A stretch of 51,464 nt of DNA. Source: Polynucleobacter meluiroseus (GTDB lineage Bacteria; Pseudomonadota; Gammaproteobacteria; Burkholderiales; Burkholderiaceae). Shown here one piece after another: positions 40,924 through 50,499 of this stretch; position 1 is the first letter of the stretch; each line of letters begins with the position of its first letter. A model generated the notes under the pieces. It was not told the origin of the DNA, did no database searches, and saw only the letters and a list, made by a program, of their open reading frames with translations. The position numbers and the translations under genes were made by a program. The DNA is taken from the NCBI GenBank assembly GCA_945901245.1, contig CAMDKY010000010.1:1-51464 (forward strand). Reading direction: 5' to 3'.

Positions 40924-41328
40924 ATGAAAAAAACCAATGAAGAATACCGCGCTGCATTAAGCGACATTGAATACCGCGTTACACGGGAAGCCGCTACCGA
41001 GCGTCCTTTTACGGGAAAGTATTGGGATCATTGGGAAAATGGAAAGTACCAATGCGTGTGTTGCGGCACCCCGCTATTTGAATCCACTACCAAATTCGAC
41101 GCGGGATGCGGCTGGCCTAGCTACCATACCCCGCTTAATCCAGAGGCGATATCAGAGCATCAGGATGGCGCCTTTGGCATGGTGCGGACCGAAGTACGTT
41201 GTAGCCATTGCGATGCCCATCTGGGGCATGTCTTTAACGACGGCCCCAAGCCAACGGGTCTACGGTATTGCATTAATTCGGCATCCCTGCGCTTTGAGCC
41301 CAGCAAAAATGTGGAACTAGGTCAATAA
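40924..41328 (+). CDS. msrB: Peptide-methionine (R)-S-oxide reductase
   Basis: Reduces the R form of methionine sulfoxide in proteins. The fold's zinc cysteines appear as CVCC and CSHC, the substrate pocket as [13 protein letters not shown], and the catalytic Cys in [11 protein letters not shown] near the C-terminus. [12 protein letters not shown] is also conserved. Length 134. Opens a compact run of msrB-yciB-bolA-ppiC that is conserved in betaproteobacteria. Confidence 0.97.
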   Translation: MKKTNEEYRAALSDIEYRVTREAATERPFTGKYWDHWENGKYQCVCCGTPLFESTTKFDAGCGWPSYHTPLNPEAISEHQDGAFGMVRTEVRCSHCDAHLGHVFNDGPKPTGLRYCINSASLRFEPSKNVELGQ

Positions 41329-41344
41329 AAGCGATAATCACGGC

Positions 41345-41896
41345 ATGAAATTCTTATTCGACCTTTTTCCTGTAATTCTGTTTTTTGTCGCATTTAAGTT
41401 TGCTGACATCTATACCGCCACGATTGTGGCAATGATCGCCACCATCGCTCAAATATTGTGGGTGTACTACCGCCATCGGAAGATCGATGCGATGCAATGG
41501 ATGAGCCTAGTCTTGATTGTTGTTCTAGGCGCGCTTACCATCTTTTTGCAGGATAAAACCTTTATACAGCTCAAGCCTACTGCGCTCTACTGGCTTTTTG
41601 CGGCTGGCCTCTTTATTAGTGCCCAATTTTTTAATAAGAATTGGATTCAGGTACTGATGGGTAAACAGGTTACCTTAAAAGAAAATGCTGCGCGTAATAC
41701 CTGGAGTCAGCTCAACCTTGCTTGGTCGATTTTCTTTTTAGCAATGGGCGCTCTCAATCTATACGTTGCTTTTCAATTTTCTGAAGATACGTGGGTTAAT
41801 TTCAAGCTCTTTGGCACCACTGCCCTACTGATTGTCTTTGTGATTGCGCAAGGATTTTGGCTTAGCAAGCACATGGAAGAGGAAACACCGTCATGA
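41345..41896 (+). CDS. yciB: Inner membrane-spanning protein YciB (septation protein A)
   Basis: A 183-residue polytopic protein with about five membrane helices. Family motifs include KFLFDLFPVILFFVAF at the N-terminus, the FNKNWIQVLMGKQVTL loop (near residue 100) and WSQLNLAWSIFFLAMGALNLYVAF. YciB affects cell-envelope synthesis and septation, interacting with elongation and division proteins in E. coli. Its stop overlaps the bolA start by four bases. Confidence 0.95.
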   Translation: MKFLFDLFPVILFFVAFKFADIYTATIVAMIATIAQILWVYYRHRKIDAMQWMSLVLIVVLGALTIFLQDKTFIQLKPTALYWLFAAGLFISAQFFNKNWIQVLMGKQVTLKENAARNTWSQLNLAWSIFFLAMGALNLYVAFQFSEDTWVNFKLFGTTALLIVFVIAQGFWLSKHMEEETPS

Positions 41897-42183
41897 ACAA
41901 AAATCAAGAGCGCATCGCCCTTTTTTTAGCTGACCTTAAAGTAGCACTGCCAATAGATCGCATTGCTATCGACGACGAAAGCCATTTGCATGCCGGTCAT
42001 GCTGGCGCTGCCAGCGGTGGCGGTCACTTTAAGCTGACCCTAGTATCCCCCGCCTTCGATGGCTTAAATCGCCTTGCGCGCCATCGCTTAATTTACGCGG
42101 CCTTGGATCGCCATATCCCCGCCGAAATACACGCACTGACGATTGAGGCCCATAGCCCTGCTGAAGCAGCCTTACTAAAATAA
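41893..42183 (+). CDS. BolA-family protein
   Basis: A 96-residue BolA/IbaG-like protein. The class II KH-like fold shows DESHLHAGHAGA (near residue 28) and HFKLTLVSPAFDGLNRLARHRLIYAAL, with the conserved F-G-xxxxxRHR motif. BolA proteins bind monothiol glutaredoxins through a shared iron-sulfur cluster and affect iron handling and morphology. Translationally coupled to yciB by an ATGA overlap. The C-terminus (HALTIEAHSPAEA) is standard. Confidence 0.93.
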   Translation: MNKNQERIALFLADLKVALPIDRIAIDDESHLHAGHAGAASGGGHFKLTLVSPAFDGLNRLARHRLIYAALDRHIPAEIHALTIEAHSPAEAALLK

Positions 42184-42260
42184 GTCGTACTGTATTCAAT
42201 CCATTCCTTGTATCCATACTTTTTCCCTTTTCTTTTTTATCCTTTTTCCCAAACCTGACT

Positions 42261-43055
42261 ATGAAACCACTCTCCCAATTTGCCCTTTCGACTGCCTGTG
42301 CAGCCCTATTGATTAGCCCCCTCGCCTCGGCACAAAATGCTGCGATTGTGAATGGCAAGCCCATACCCAAGGCGCAATTGGACCGCCTGATCCAAAAGTC
42401 AGGTCAGCCCAATGATCCCCAAGTTCGCGAAAAGGCCCGTGAAGTACTGGTTACGCGCGAGCTGGTCATTCAGGAAGCCAATAGCCGCGGGCTTACCCAA
42501 AAACAAGACGTCAAAGATAAGATTGATCAATCACGCATTGGTGTTTTGGTTGCCGCCGTGTTTGAAGACTTTGTCGAGCGCGAAGGCGTAACGGAGGCAG
42601 AACTCAAAGCGGCGTATGCCTCTATACAGGCGGATTACACCGGTAAAGAGTATCAAGTGAAGCATATTTTGGTCGAAAAAGAAGCCGATGCGAACGCCCT
42701 TATTGCAAAGATTAAAGCGGGTACCAGCTTCTCTGATTTAGCAAAACAGAATTCCAAAGACCCTGGGTCTGCACCCAAAGGAGGTGAACTCGGCTGGGTT
42801 GGCGATAAGTCATTGGTTCCTGAGTTTTCTAAGGCGATGGTTTCCTTGAATAAAGGCCAAATGACCGATAAGCCGGTGAAGAGTCAGTTCGGCTGGCACA
42901 TCATTCGGGTTGAGGATGTGCGCGATGCCAAGGCGCCTCCCATGGATGAAATCAAGGCGGAACTGAAGCAAATCTTAATTGCTGATGAAAACTGGCAAAA
43001 AGCCAAGTTCTCCGAGATGATGCAAAAGCTCCGGGCTAAGGCAAAGGTTCAATAA
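42261..43055 (+). CDS. Periplasmic parvulin-type peptidyl-prolyl isomerase
   Basis: A 264-residue secreted isomerase. A signal peptide (to about residue 24, LASA-QNA) is followed by a SurA-like N-terminal helical part (about 28-125) and a parvulin domain. The latter is recognised by [41 protein letters not shown] and [11 protein letters not shown] (about residues 130-225). It follows bolA in the conserved msrB-yciB-bolA order. In contrast with the isomerase-less PpiD-like protein at 4600, this one has an intact active domain. Confidence 0.94.
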   Translation: MKPLSQFALSTACAALLISPLASAQNAAIVNGKPIPKAQLDRLIQKSGQPNDPQVREKAREVLVTRELVIQEANSRGLTQKQDVKDKIDQSRIGVLVAAVFEDFVEREGVTEAELKAAYASIQADYTGKEYQVKHILVEKEADANALIAKIKAGTSFSDLAKQNSKDPGSAPKGGELGWVGDKSLVPEFSKAMVSLNKGQMTDKPVKSQFGWHIIRVEDVRDAKAPPMDEIKAELKQILIADENWQKAKFSEMMQKLRAKAKVQ

Positions 43056-43057
43056 GC

Positions 43058-43444
43058 ATGATGCTATTGCACACCATGTTGCGGGTTGGCGATCTGAGCC
43101 GCTCAATTGATTTCTACACCCGTATTTTGGGTATGAATCTACTGCGTACGACAGAGCGCCCCGAGCAAAAATACTCTTTGGCCTTTGTTGGTTATGGCAA
43201 GGGTAATGCTGATGGGCAAGCTGAAATCGAGCTCACCTACAATCATGGCGTAGATCAATACGATCTAGGTACAGCCTACGGTCACATTGCCTTAGGGGTG
43301 AGCGATGCCTACGCTACTTGTGCCGCCATTAAAGCAGCTGGTGGTCAGGTTACCCGCGAAGCCGGCCCTGTTTTAGGTGGTGACACCATCATTGCTTTTG
43401 TTACCGATCCGGACGGATACAAAATCGAGCTGATTCAGCGCTGA
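43058..43444 (+). CDS. gloA: Lactoylglutathione lyase (glyoxalase I)
   Basis: Converts the methylglyoxal-glutathione hemithioacetal to lactoylglutathione. Metal ligands are seen as His5 in [11 protein letters not shown], Glu in [10 protein letters not shown] (near residue 57), His in YGHIALGV (near 75) and Glu in YKIELIQR (near 123). This is the nickel-dependent bacterial pattern. Length 128. It starts two bases after the ppiC stop, so the two are probably co-translated. Confidence 0.96.
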   Translation: MMLLHTMLRVGDLSRSIDFYTRILGMNLLRTTERPEQKYSLAFVGYGKGNADGQAEIELTYNHGVDQYDLGTAYGHIALGVSDAYATCAAIKAAGGQVTREAGPVLGGDTIIAFVTDPDGYKIELIQR

Positions 43445-43449
43445 GCAAT

Positions 43450-44634
43450 GTGGCACTAAATAGCCCCATCGAACTTCGCGTTCTCGATAGCATCCAGGCC
43501 ATTCCTAGCGAGCACTGGGATGCCTTATTAGCGGCAGATTCAACGCCTTTTTTACGCTATGCCTTTCTCTCTGCTTTAGAAGAGCAGCACTGTGTTGGTG
43601 GTAAAACTGGCTGGCAAGTGGCCCACTTAGCGGTATACCCGACGGGTAAAGAAAAGCCCATTGGCCTCATGCCGCTCTACTTAAAAAGCCATTCCTACGG
43701 CGAGTATGTATTCGACTGGTCTTGGGCAGAGGCCTATGCTCAGCATGGCCTTAACTACTACCCCAAAGCCTTGTGCGCTATTCCATTTACACCAGTCCAA
43801 GGCGCACGCATCCTGCTGGATCAAGAGCACGATCCAAAACAAACCCAGCAGTGGCTTATTCAGGGTTTGAAGCAACTTTTAATACAGAATCAGCTCTCTT
43901 CGGCCCATGTCCTATTTGCCGAACAAAAAACCCAAGATGCATTACTTGCAGAAGGCTTTATGGCACGCGATGCAGTGCAGTTTCATTGGATTAATCGTGG
44001 ATATGCCAGCATGGAGGCATTTTTAGAACAGCTCACCATGAAACGCCGCAAAAATATTCGGCGCGAACGCAAAGAAGTAGTGGAAGCCGGTGTGCAATTT
44101 AGGCATATTCCTGGGGCAGATGCAAATCAGGCAGATTGGGCTTTTTTCTATCGGTGCTATGCCAACACCTACCTCGAGCACCACTCATCTCCTTATCTGA
44201 ACGAAGGATTTTTTCAGGCATGGGGCCAGCAAATGCCCGAACACCTCCACCTGATTGTTGCCGAGAAAGAGGGTAGCCCCATTGCCGCATCCCTCTTGGT
44301 GGTTGATAAAAAAGCCCCTATTCCAACGGCCTATGGACGTTATTGGGGCTCGATTGAATACATCTCCTGCTTGCATTTTGAGACCGCCTACTACCAAGCG
44401 ATTGAGTACTGCATTCGAGAAGGAATACAGGTTTTTGAGGGCGGCGCCCAAGGCCAACACAAAATGGCGCGAGGTTTTTTACCGGTTACCGTGCAATCAG
44501 CCCACTGGATCAAAGACCCCGAGTTTGCAACGGCCGTCGAGCGCTTCTTGAAACGGGAGCGCGCCGGCGTCGGCGCCTACGTGGATGAGCTGGCAGAGCA
44601 CTCTCCGCTCAAATCGACTACAGTACTGGAATGA
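43450..44634 (+). CDS. GNAT-fold protein of the DUF482/FemAB-like group
   Basis: A 394-residue protein with tandem acyl-CoA N-acyltransferase-like regions. Typical segments are TPFLRYAFLSALEEQHCVG near the N-terminus, FDWSWAEAYAQHGLNYYPKAL, MKRRKNIRRERKEV and FEGGAQGQHKMARGFLP near the C-terminus. These match the peptidoglycan/FemAB-like DUF482 family, whose substrate is not established. The start is GTG 43450, five bases after the gloA stop; a GAGC stretch stands before it but no strong ribosome site. Its stop overlaps the next ORF by four bases. Confidence 0.9.
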   Translation: MALNSPIELRVLDSIQAIPSEHWDALLAADSTPFLRYAFLSALEEQHCVGGKTGWQVAHLAVYPTGKEKPIGLMPLYLKSHSYGEYVFDWSWAEAYAQHGLNYYPKALCAIPFTPVQGARILLDQEHDPKQTQQWLIQGLKQLLIQNQLSSAHVLFAEQKTQDALLAEGFMARDAVQFHWINRGYASMEAFLEQLTMKRRKNIRRERKEVVEAGVQFRHIPGADANQADWAFFYRCYANTYLEHHSSPYLNEGFFQAWGQQMPEHLHLIVAEKEGSPIAASLLVVDKKAPIPTAYGRYWGSIEYISCLHFETAYYQAIEYCIREGIQVFEGGAQGQHKMARGFLPVTVQSAHWIKDPEFATAVERFLKRERAGVGAYVDELAEHSPLKSTTVLE

Positions 44635-44879
44635 GCACTTCAAATACCAACTCGCCCATTAGCGGTGCCAACTCCTTGTTGATTGGCGATGCCGAGTCTG
44701 ACACCCCCTGCATTGGCATCTGCTCTACTTTGTACGATGAAATCTGCAAAGGCTGTGGCCGCACTTTGATTGAAGTCAGTAATTGGGTCTTCATGACACC
44801 AGAAGAAAAAGCGGCGGTCTGGAAACGCATCCAGGCAGAAGGTACGGCAATGCGTTTTCAGCGCAACAAAACGGGCTAA
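44631..44879 (+). CDS. DUF1289 protein
   Basis: An 82-residue protein with a DUF1289 module: TPCIGICSTLYDEICKGCGRT holds four cysteines (about residues 26-44; written here in part as CIGIC and CKGCGR), suggesting zinc or iron-sulfur binding. It is followed by the conserved W-x-F-M-T-PEEK segment. The N-terminal 25 residues are variable and Ser/Asn-rich. Coupled to the GNAT gene by an ATGA overlap. Function unknown. Confidence 0.88.
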   Translation: MSTSNTNSPISGANSLLIGDAESDTPCIGICSTLYDEICKGCGRTLIEVSNWVFMTPEEKAAVWKRIQAEGTAMRFQRNKTG

Positions 44880-44947
44880 GATAAAGCTAAGTCTGAACTC
44901 AGGTCGTAAGTAATGCTTGCTGGGCCTACGAATTCAATCTTCATGAA

Positions 44948-45331
44948 TCAAATTCCCTTCATATTGTCGACGCCAACAAAATACGTTTTGGCATACGCCA
45001 TAATTTGAGCGTCTGTTGGGTGATCAACGGTCTCAACTCCAACAATAGCCCGAAATGCGACTGGATCGTGAGCAGATGCGTGCTTTACCAGTTCGGTCTT
45101 GGCTGATCCGGGTCCAAGTATCAGAATTTCTTTGACGCTTGCTACAGCTGAAATTACTTTATGAAAGAACTCATGATCGATGGGAGTCTTGCCGCTGCCA
45201 ATGGCATTCGCTTTGTGATGCAGATGGTGCTGTGAAGAGTCGCTTTTAATAAACTCATTTTTGCTGGCATCGAAATAAAGGATGCGAGCCTCTTTGTGAT
45301 CAATCCAAATGGCAACGTGATTAGTTTGCAT
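44948..45331 (-). CDS. eRF1-domain-like small protein (annotated in relatives as translational machinery protein)
   Basis: A 127-residue cytoplasmic protein with an eRF1/Pelota-like alpha-beta character: HVAIWIDHKEARILYFDA at the N-terminus, FFHKVISAVASVKEILILGPGSAKTELVKH in the middle and VGVETVDHPTDAQIMAYAKTYF at the end. Similar host-attachment/eRF1-like proteins occur in betaproteobacteria; the role, perhaps in ribosome rescue or stress, is not established. It is transcribed alone on the minus strand. A perfect 12-bp palindrome lies 26 bases upstream of its ATG. Confidence 0.75.
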   Translation of the reverse strand: MQTNHVAIWIDHKEARILYFDASKNEFIKSDSSQHHLHHKANAIGSGKTPIDHEFFHKVISAVASVKEILILGPGSAKTELVKHASAHDPVAFRAIVGVETVDHPTDAQIMAYAKTYFVGVDNMKGI

Positions 45332-45356
45332 GCTTTATCCTAAAATTAAATCAAAC

Positions 45357-45368
45357 TGGGCTAGCCCA
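45357..45368. promoter_or_regulatory. Perfect palindrome upstream of the eRF1-like gene
   Basis: TGGGCTAGCCCA is a 12-bp perfect palindrome located between 26 and 37 bases before the start codon, a plausible operator position. The remaining 45332-45549 gap is AT-rich with no other gene. Confidence 0.3.
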
Positions 45369-45519
45369 AGACGGGCTCTACTTCCATTATCGTCTTAATA
45401 AAACGTTAATTATTTTTAATGCCAAAGAAAAATTACGTAATGTTCTTGACTTCCGCTTTTAAAACGAAATAGGTTCAGGTTAAATAACCCAAACTGGTCT
45501 TCGAAAAAACAGAAGTCAT

Positions 45520-45540
45520 GCTAGCTGCGTAGAAGCTAGC
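45520..45540 (-). terminator. Possible hairpin after ybiT
   Basis: Stem GCTAGCT (45520-45526) with AGCTAGC (45534-45540) and a 7-base loop, just after the ybiT stop. On the minus strand a T run (45509-45504) follows only after 10 bases, too far for a textbook terminator. Confidence 0.3.
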
Positions 45541-45549
45541 TAAGGTGCA

Positions 45550-47157
45550 TCAACCCGCCAGCGACTGACTACGCAAATATTCTTCGTAGGTTCCAGAGTA
45601 ATCTACTACGCTGCCGTCTAGCTTGACTTCCAGTATGCGGTTCGCTAAGGCTGAAACAAATTCTCGGTCATGGGAAACAAAGAGCAAAGTGCCTTCGAAC
45701 TTCTCCAAGGCAATTTGCAGGCTTTCAATGGATTCCATATCCATGTGATTGGTTGGCTCATCCATCGCCAGGACGTTGTGCTTTTGCAGCATCAACTTAC
45801 CCCAGATCATGCGGCCTTTTTCACCACCAGACAGCACTTTGACCGACTTACTAATGTCATCGCCCGAGAAGAGCAATCGCCCTAATGTGCCACGAATGAC
45901 CTGATCATCGTCGCCCGTATTGCGCCATTGATTCATCCAATCCATTAATAGCTCGTCATTCGGAAATAACTCAGAGGTATCTTGGGGCATGACGCCAACA
46001 TTGGCGTTCTCAGCCCACTTGACATCACCGCTGTCGGCAGGGATGCCGCTAAAGCGTTTACTCAAAATGGTTTTGAGTAAGGTAGTCTTACCGGCACCGT
46101 TTTGGCCAATGATCGCAATCTTTTCACCGGCACGAATACCAATCTTAAAGTTCTTAAAGATCGGACGATCAAACGCTTTGGTCAGAGCATTGCATTCCAC
46201 TGCCATGTTATGAAGCTTTTTTTCATAATCAAAGCGCATGAAGGGATTTTGACGAGAGGACGGCTTGATTTCCGTAATCTCAATTTTCTCGAGCTGACGC
46301 TGACGCGATGTGGCTTGGCGTGCTTTAGACGCATTGGCCGAGAAGCGGCTAACGAAAGCCTGTAACTCTGCGACCTTCTCCTTAGCTTTTACGTTGGATG
46401 CGAGTTGCTGCGCCCTTGCCTGCGTCGATGCCAGCATATAGGAATCGTAATTGCCCGGATAGACTTTCAAAGTACCAAAGTCCATATCGGCCATGTGCGT
46501 ACAGACCTCATTGAGGAAATGGCGATCGTGGGAAATAATAATGATGGTGCTGTTGAGTTGATTCAGAATTTCCTCGAGCCAATGAATCGAGTGAATGTCC
46601 AAGTTATTGGTTGGCTCATCCAGCAGCAGCACATCGGGATCAGAAAATAGAGCCTGAGCTAATAAAACGCGTAGTTTCCAACCCGGCGCGACGCTACTCA
46701 TGAGGCCTTGGTGTTGCTCAATCGGAATACCAATACCCAGTAACAACTCCCCTGCTTTGGCTTCGGCGGTATAGCCACCGTATTCTGCATACTTACCCTC
46801 TAATTCAGCAGCGCGCATGTAATCTTCATCGCTTGCATCGGGATTGGCGTAAATGGCATCTCGCTCCGCTGCCGCTTTCCACATCTCTTCGTGGCCCATC
46901 ATCACGACATCTAGCACTCGTACATCTTCAAAAGCAAACTGATCTTGACGTAACTTACCCAAGCGAATATTAGGCTCTAGGCTAACGTTGCCGCTAGTCG
47001 GCTCCAGATCGCCGCCCAAGATTTTCATGAAGGTGGATTTACCACAGCCATTGGCGCCAATTAATCCATAGCGATTGCCGCCACCAAACTTGACTGAAAT
47101 GTTTTCAAAAAGGGGTTTTGCCCCAAACTGCATGGTGATATTGGATGCGGACAACAC
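45550..47157 (-). CDS. ybiT: ABC-F family ATPase YbiT
   Basis: Duplicated ABC ATPase without membrane domain, of the ABC-F group that acts on the ribosome. Two Walker A motifs (GANGCGKST and GQNGAGKTT), two Walker B/DEPTN motifs ([11 protein letters not shown] and [10 protein letters not shown]) and a charged linker ([19 protein letters not shown]) are in place. Near-identity of the N-terminus to E. coli YbiT ([20 protein letters not shown], shown in part) places it in the YbiT branch. The start is GTG at 47157 giving MLSASN, matching E. coli MLVSSN. Length 535. Monocistronic. Confidence 0.95.
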   Translation of the reverse strand: MLSASNITMQFGAKPLFENISVKFGGGNRYGLIGANGCGKSTFMKILGGDLEPTSGNVSLEPNIRLGKLRQDQFAFEDVRVLDVVMMGHEEMWKAAAERDAIYANPDASDEDYMRAAELEGKYAEYGGYTAEAKAGELLLGIGIPIEQHQGLMSSVAPGWKLRVLLAQALFSDPDVLLLDEPTNNLDIHSIHWLEEILNQLNSTIIIISHDRHFLNEVCTHMADMDFGTLKVYPGNYDSYMLASTQARAQQLASNVKAKEKVAELQAFVSRFSANASKARQATSRQRQLEKIEITEIKPSSRQNPFMRFDYEKKLHNMAVECNALTKAFDRPIFKNFKIGIRAGEKIAIIGQNGAGKTTLLKTILSKRFSGIPADSGDVKWAENANVGVMPQDTSELFPNDELLMDWMNQWRNTGDDDQVIRGTLGRLLFSGDDISKSVKVLSGGEKGRMIWGKLMLQKHNVLAMDEPTNHMDMESIESLQIALEKFEGTLLFVSHDREFVSALANRILEVKLDGSVVDYSGTYEEYLRSQSLAG

Positions 47158-47267
47158 GGGTATATTCTTACTTTCTTAAGTTCAAAGGCATGGGGTGCGC
47201 TGCAATACAGCGAAGCGCCCTATTTTAACGGTGTTGCCAAAGCAATGCCGAATTTATAGAGCAAGTC

Positions 47268-48923
47268 CTAAAATGCCGCCGCTAAGCCATCCCGTCGACT
47301 ATCGCTGGCTGCTACATACCCCGCTTCTAAATCATCCGATAGCCGCCAAATAAATTGCCCTGCCCCAAAGTCCATATAGGGGTCATCCACCCGCTTTAAG
47401 ACGTGCCCTATGCCCTCTAATCCGGAGATGGTGTCAGCGCGCATACCGGACTCCACATCCAAGCTAAAGTCCCGATTGACCTTCCAGCGAGGGGCGTCGC
47501 ATGCCGCCTGGGGCTGCTGTCCATAGGCCAGCATCCGCACCAGGGTTTGCACATGGCCCTGTGGCTGCATATCACCTCCCATGACGCCAAAACTCATTTG
47601 CGCCTGCGTCTTGCCATTGACTTGTTTGGTTAAAAAGGCGGGGATGATCGTATGAAATGGCCGCTTTCCACCGGCAACGACATTAGCCGATTTGGGGTCC
47701 ATCGAAAATCCGTAGCCCCGGTTTTGCAAACTGATGCCAAATTCAGGGACCACAATGCCGGAGCCAAAGCCCATGTAATTACTTTGTATGAAGGAGACCA
47801 TCCTGCCCTGCTCATCACTCGTACTCAGGTAGACGGTGCCGCCAGTAGGCGGCAAACCAAATTGAAAATGCGTGGCTTTATTGGGATGAATTAATTTAGC
47901 TCGCTCTGCTAAATAACCTGGATCCAGCATTTGTGCTGGCGTTACGCCCATCGAACGGGGATCAGCCACGTATTGGTAGATGTCCGCAAAAGCCAATTTC
48001 ATGGCCTCAATTTGCAGGTGCTGGCTTTGTACACCATCAACGGGATAACTTGGTAAATCAAGGTAGTTCAATATACCCATGGCCATCAATGCGCCGATGC
48101 CTTGACCGTTGGGTGGGATTTCATGAAGATCATAGCGCTCGCCGTCGCAAGCTGAAACTGATTGCGATAGGGGTTCAACCCAATCCGGCCGATAGTTGGC
48201 TAAGTCAGCAAGACACATTGATCCACCATGCTCCCGTGCATGCCTTGCCATCGCCTCGGCAATCTCGCCTTCATAAAAGGCGCGAACACCCTGTTTTGCA
48301 ATGTAGCGCAATGCTGTTGCTGCCGCCTCAAAACGAAACTGCTCACCAATAGCGGGAGCCCGGCCATTAGGCATAAAAGCCTGAGCAAAGCCAGGTTGAG
48401 TGTGTAACTCAGCTGCTGCAGCAGCCCATTTTTTTGCCACTACAGGAGGCAGAGCGTACCCGCGCTCTGCAATTTCAATTGCTGGCTGCAATAAATCAGC
48501 CAGCGGTAACGATCCGTAACGAGCATGCAGCGCCTCCCATCCCGCAAGTGCGCCAGGTACCGTTACCGAATCCCAGCCGCGCATGGGGTTTTTAGCAATA
48601 CCGTTACCTTGCGTACCGTACTTACTGGCAAAGTAACTGGGGCTCCATGCTTGCGGTGCAGTACCGGATGCATTTAAGCCCTGCAACTGCTTGCCGTCCC
48701 ACACGATGGCAAAACAATCGCTGCCAAGGCCATTCGATACCGGCTCGACGATCATGAGTGCGGCGGCCGCGGCAATCGCGGCATCAATTGCATTACCACC
48801 CTGATGCATCACCTTGAGTCCTGCTTGCGCTGCGAATGGGTGCGATGTCGAAACCACATTGCGCCCCATCACTGGCATCCGAATCGATGGGTATGGGTTA
48901 TCCCAAGAAAATTGCATCGCCAT
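47268..48923 (-). CDS. Gamma-glutamyltransferase-family protein, cytoplasmic
   Basis: A 551-residue Ntn-hydrolase that matures by self-cleavage before a nucleophilic Thr, visible in GGTVYLSTSDEQGRMVSF (Thr near residue 365). Other family features are HPFAAQAGLKVMHQGGNAIDAAIAAA near the N-terminus, PPNGQGIGALMAM and MGGDMQPQGHVQTLV. Unlike secreted Ggt it has no signal peptide, so it is probably cytoplasmic, like YwrD-type proteins and some acylases; the substrate may not be glutathione. A second ATG at 48917 is possible. It lies 11 bases downstream of msrQ on the same strand. Confidence 0.9.
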   Translation of the reverse strand: MAMQFSWDNPYPSIRMPVMGRNVVSTSHPFAAQAGLKVMHQGGNAIDAAIAAAAALMIVEPVSNGLGSDCFAIVWDGKQLQGLNASGTAPQAWSPSYFASKYGTQGNGIAKNPMRGWDSVTVPGALAGWEALHARYGSLPLADLLQPAIEIAERGYALPPVVAKKWAAAAAELHTQPGFAQAFMPNGRAPAIGEQFRFEAAATALRYIAKQGVRAFYEGEIAEAMARHAREHGGSMCLADLANYRPDWVEPLSQSVSACDGERYDLHEIPPNGQGIGALMAMGILNYLDLPSYPVDGVQSQHLQIEAMKLAFADIYQYVADPRSMGVTPAQMLDPGYLAERAKLIHPNKATHFQFGLPPTGGTVYLSTSDEQGRMVSFIQSNYMGFGSGIVVPEFGISLQNRGYGFSMDPKSANVVAGGKRPFHTIIPAFLTKQVNGKTQAQMSFGVMGGDMQPQGHVQTLVRMLAYGQQPQAACDAPRWKVNRDFSLDVESGMRADTISGLEGIGHVLKRVDDPYMDFGAGQFIWRLSDDLEAGYVAASDSRRDGLAAAF

Positions 48924-48934
48924 ACCAGGAGTCC

Positions 48935-49525
48935 TTATTTTTTTCTCTGAAAGTACTGCTTTATGAGTGGTAAGCGAAAGAGCAGCAGTACTACTACTAC
49001 AGCAAGGTAAATCGATACTGTTTCATAATCGCTTTTGCCAGCCTTATGCCACCAATAATGCAGGATCGCTAAGATGGCGATAGCGTAGACCAGCAGGTGC
49101 AGCTGACGCCAACGGCGACCCAGCAACTGCTGAGCCCATCGATTCGATGTGATAGCAAGTGGAATCAAACAAACAAAGGCGATAAATCCAAAGGTAATGT
49201 AGGGTCGCTCCAAGACATCCTGCCACATTGCTCCGAATGTAAAGTCATGGTCAAGCCACAGCCAAATCAGAAAATGCAAGGTGGCATAAAAGAAACAAAA
49301 CAAGCCGAGCATACGCCGCCAGTGTAAAAATCCACTCCAGCCTGTCACCAAGCGCGCCGGACTCATCGCTAAGCTCAGGCATAAAAACACCAAAGTCCAA
49401 GTGCCCATCGAGCGCGTAATGAACTCAATCGGATTGGCCCCTAAATCCTGCATGCTACCAAGCCAAATTAGCCTCGCTAATGGTAGCAAGGCAAGTACAA
49501 ATATGGCTGGCTTTATGTACTGCAA
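48935..49525 (-). CDS. msrQ: MsrQ, heme-binding membrane subunit of the MsrPQ methionine-sulfoxide reductase
   Basis: A 196-residue protein with about six membrane helices of the ferric-reductase-like heme-binding family. It carries electrons from the respiratory chain to MsrP. His residues for heme are present in ATLHFLIWLW and in HLLVYAIAILAILHYWW. RRMLGLFCFFYATLHF and RWRQLHLLVYAIAI match the MsrQ pattern. The start is TTG, the first base after the msrP TAA stop, so it must be translated by coupling. Confidence 0.93.
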   Translation of the reverse strand: MQYIKPAIFVLALLPLARLIWLGSMQDLGANPIEFITRSMGTWTLVFLCLSLAMSPARLVTGWSGFLHWRRMLGLFCFFYATLHFLIWLWLDHDFTFGAMWQDVLERPYITFGFIAFVCLIPLAITSNRWAQQLLGRRWRQLHLLVYAIAILAILHYWWHKAGKSDYETVSIYLAVVVVLLLFRLPLIKQYFQRKK

Positions 49526-50497
49526 TTAGTAATTCTTTTTGAGATCCATGCCGGTATATAAACTGGCCACTTGCGTGCCATAGCCATTAAACATCTCGGT
49601 TGGGATCTTGGGGGCAAAGATACCTCGGTTATCACCGAGGCGACGCTCGGTAGCCTGACTCCAGCGCGGATGGCTCACATTGGGATTGACGTTGGAATAA
49701 AAACCGTACTCGCGCGGCGCCGATTTCACCCAACTGGTCACAGGCTGCTTTTCCGTTACGCGAATCGAAACGATGGACTTGGCACTCTTAAAGCCGTATT
49801 TCCAGGGAACCACAATGCGCACTGGCGCGCCATTTTGTTTGGGTAATACTTCACCGTAGAGACCCAAGGTAAGCAAGGTGAGCGGGTTCATGGCCTCATC
49901 TAAACGTAAGGCCTCACGGTATGGCCAGTCCAAAATGGGGCGGGCCAGCCCCGGCATTTGCTGTGGATCTGCTAGGGTCACAAATTCAATGAACTTGGCC
50001 GAACCCAAAGGCTCAACCACATTTAATAATTTAGACAGTGAATAGCCATTCCATGGAATAACCATCGACCAACCTTCAACGCAGCGCATCCGGTAGATCC
50101 GCTCTTCGATTGGCGCCAATTTCAGTAAGGCATCAATATCAATCGTCATGGGCTTTTTAACTAAGCCATCAATCGTAACTGTCCATGGATTGGTCTTGAG
50201 GGATCCAGCACGGCGGGCAGGATCACCCTTGTCCATACCAAACTCATAGAAATTATTGTAGGTCGTGACTTCTTTGTATTCTGAAAGAGTCTCTTTAGTG
50301 GAGTATGGTGACTCGATCACATTCTTGAATTTAACGGCATCGGGATTGCTTGCAATCGCCTCGCGTGAGAACCATGGCGCCAATGCCATGCCCATACCGC
50401 CTGCAGCAGCAAAGCGAATGAATGAACGGCGGTTCTCAAAAATAGACTTTGGCGTAATGTCACTGGCTTGAATAGTGGGATCGTGAAATGGTTTCAT
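49526..50497 (-). CDS. msrP: MsrP, molybdopterin-containing catalytic subunit of periplasmic methionine-sulfoxide reductase
   Basis: Periplasmic enzyme that repairs oxidised methionines in envelope proteins. A twin-arginine signal peptide ([13 protein letters not shown], about residues 22-35) directs folded export. The molybdenum-ligand Cys is in [14 protein letters not shown] (near residue 140), and the C-terminal pterin contacts are in [13 protein letters not shown]. Length 323. Operon order msrP-msrQ as in E. coli yedYZ. Confidence 0.95.
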   Translation of the reverse strand: MKPFHDPTIQASDITPKSIFENRRSFIRFAAAGGMGMALAPWFSREAIASNPDAVKFKNVIESPYSTKETLSEYKEVTTYNNFYEFGMDKGDPARRAGSLKTNPWTVTIDGLVKKPMTIDIDALLKLAPIEERIYRMRCVEGWSMVIPWNGYSLSKLLNVVEPLGSAKFIEFVTLADPQQMPGLARPILDWPYREALRLDEAMNPLTLLTLGLYGEVLPKQNGAPVRIVVPWKYGFKSAKSIVSIRVTEKQPVTSWVKSAPREYGFYSNVNPNVSHPRWSQATERRLGDNRGIFAPKIPTEMFNGYGTQVASLYTGMDLKKNY

Positions 50498-50499
50498 GC

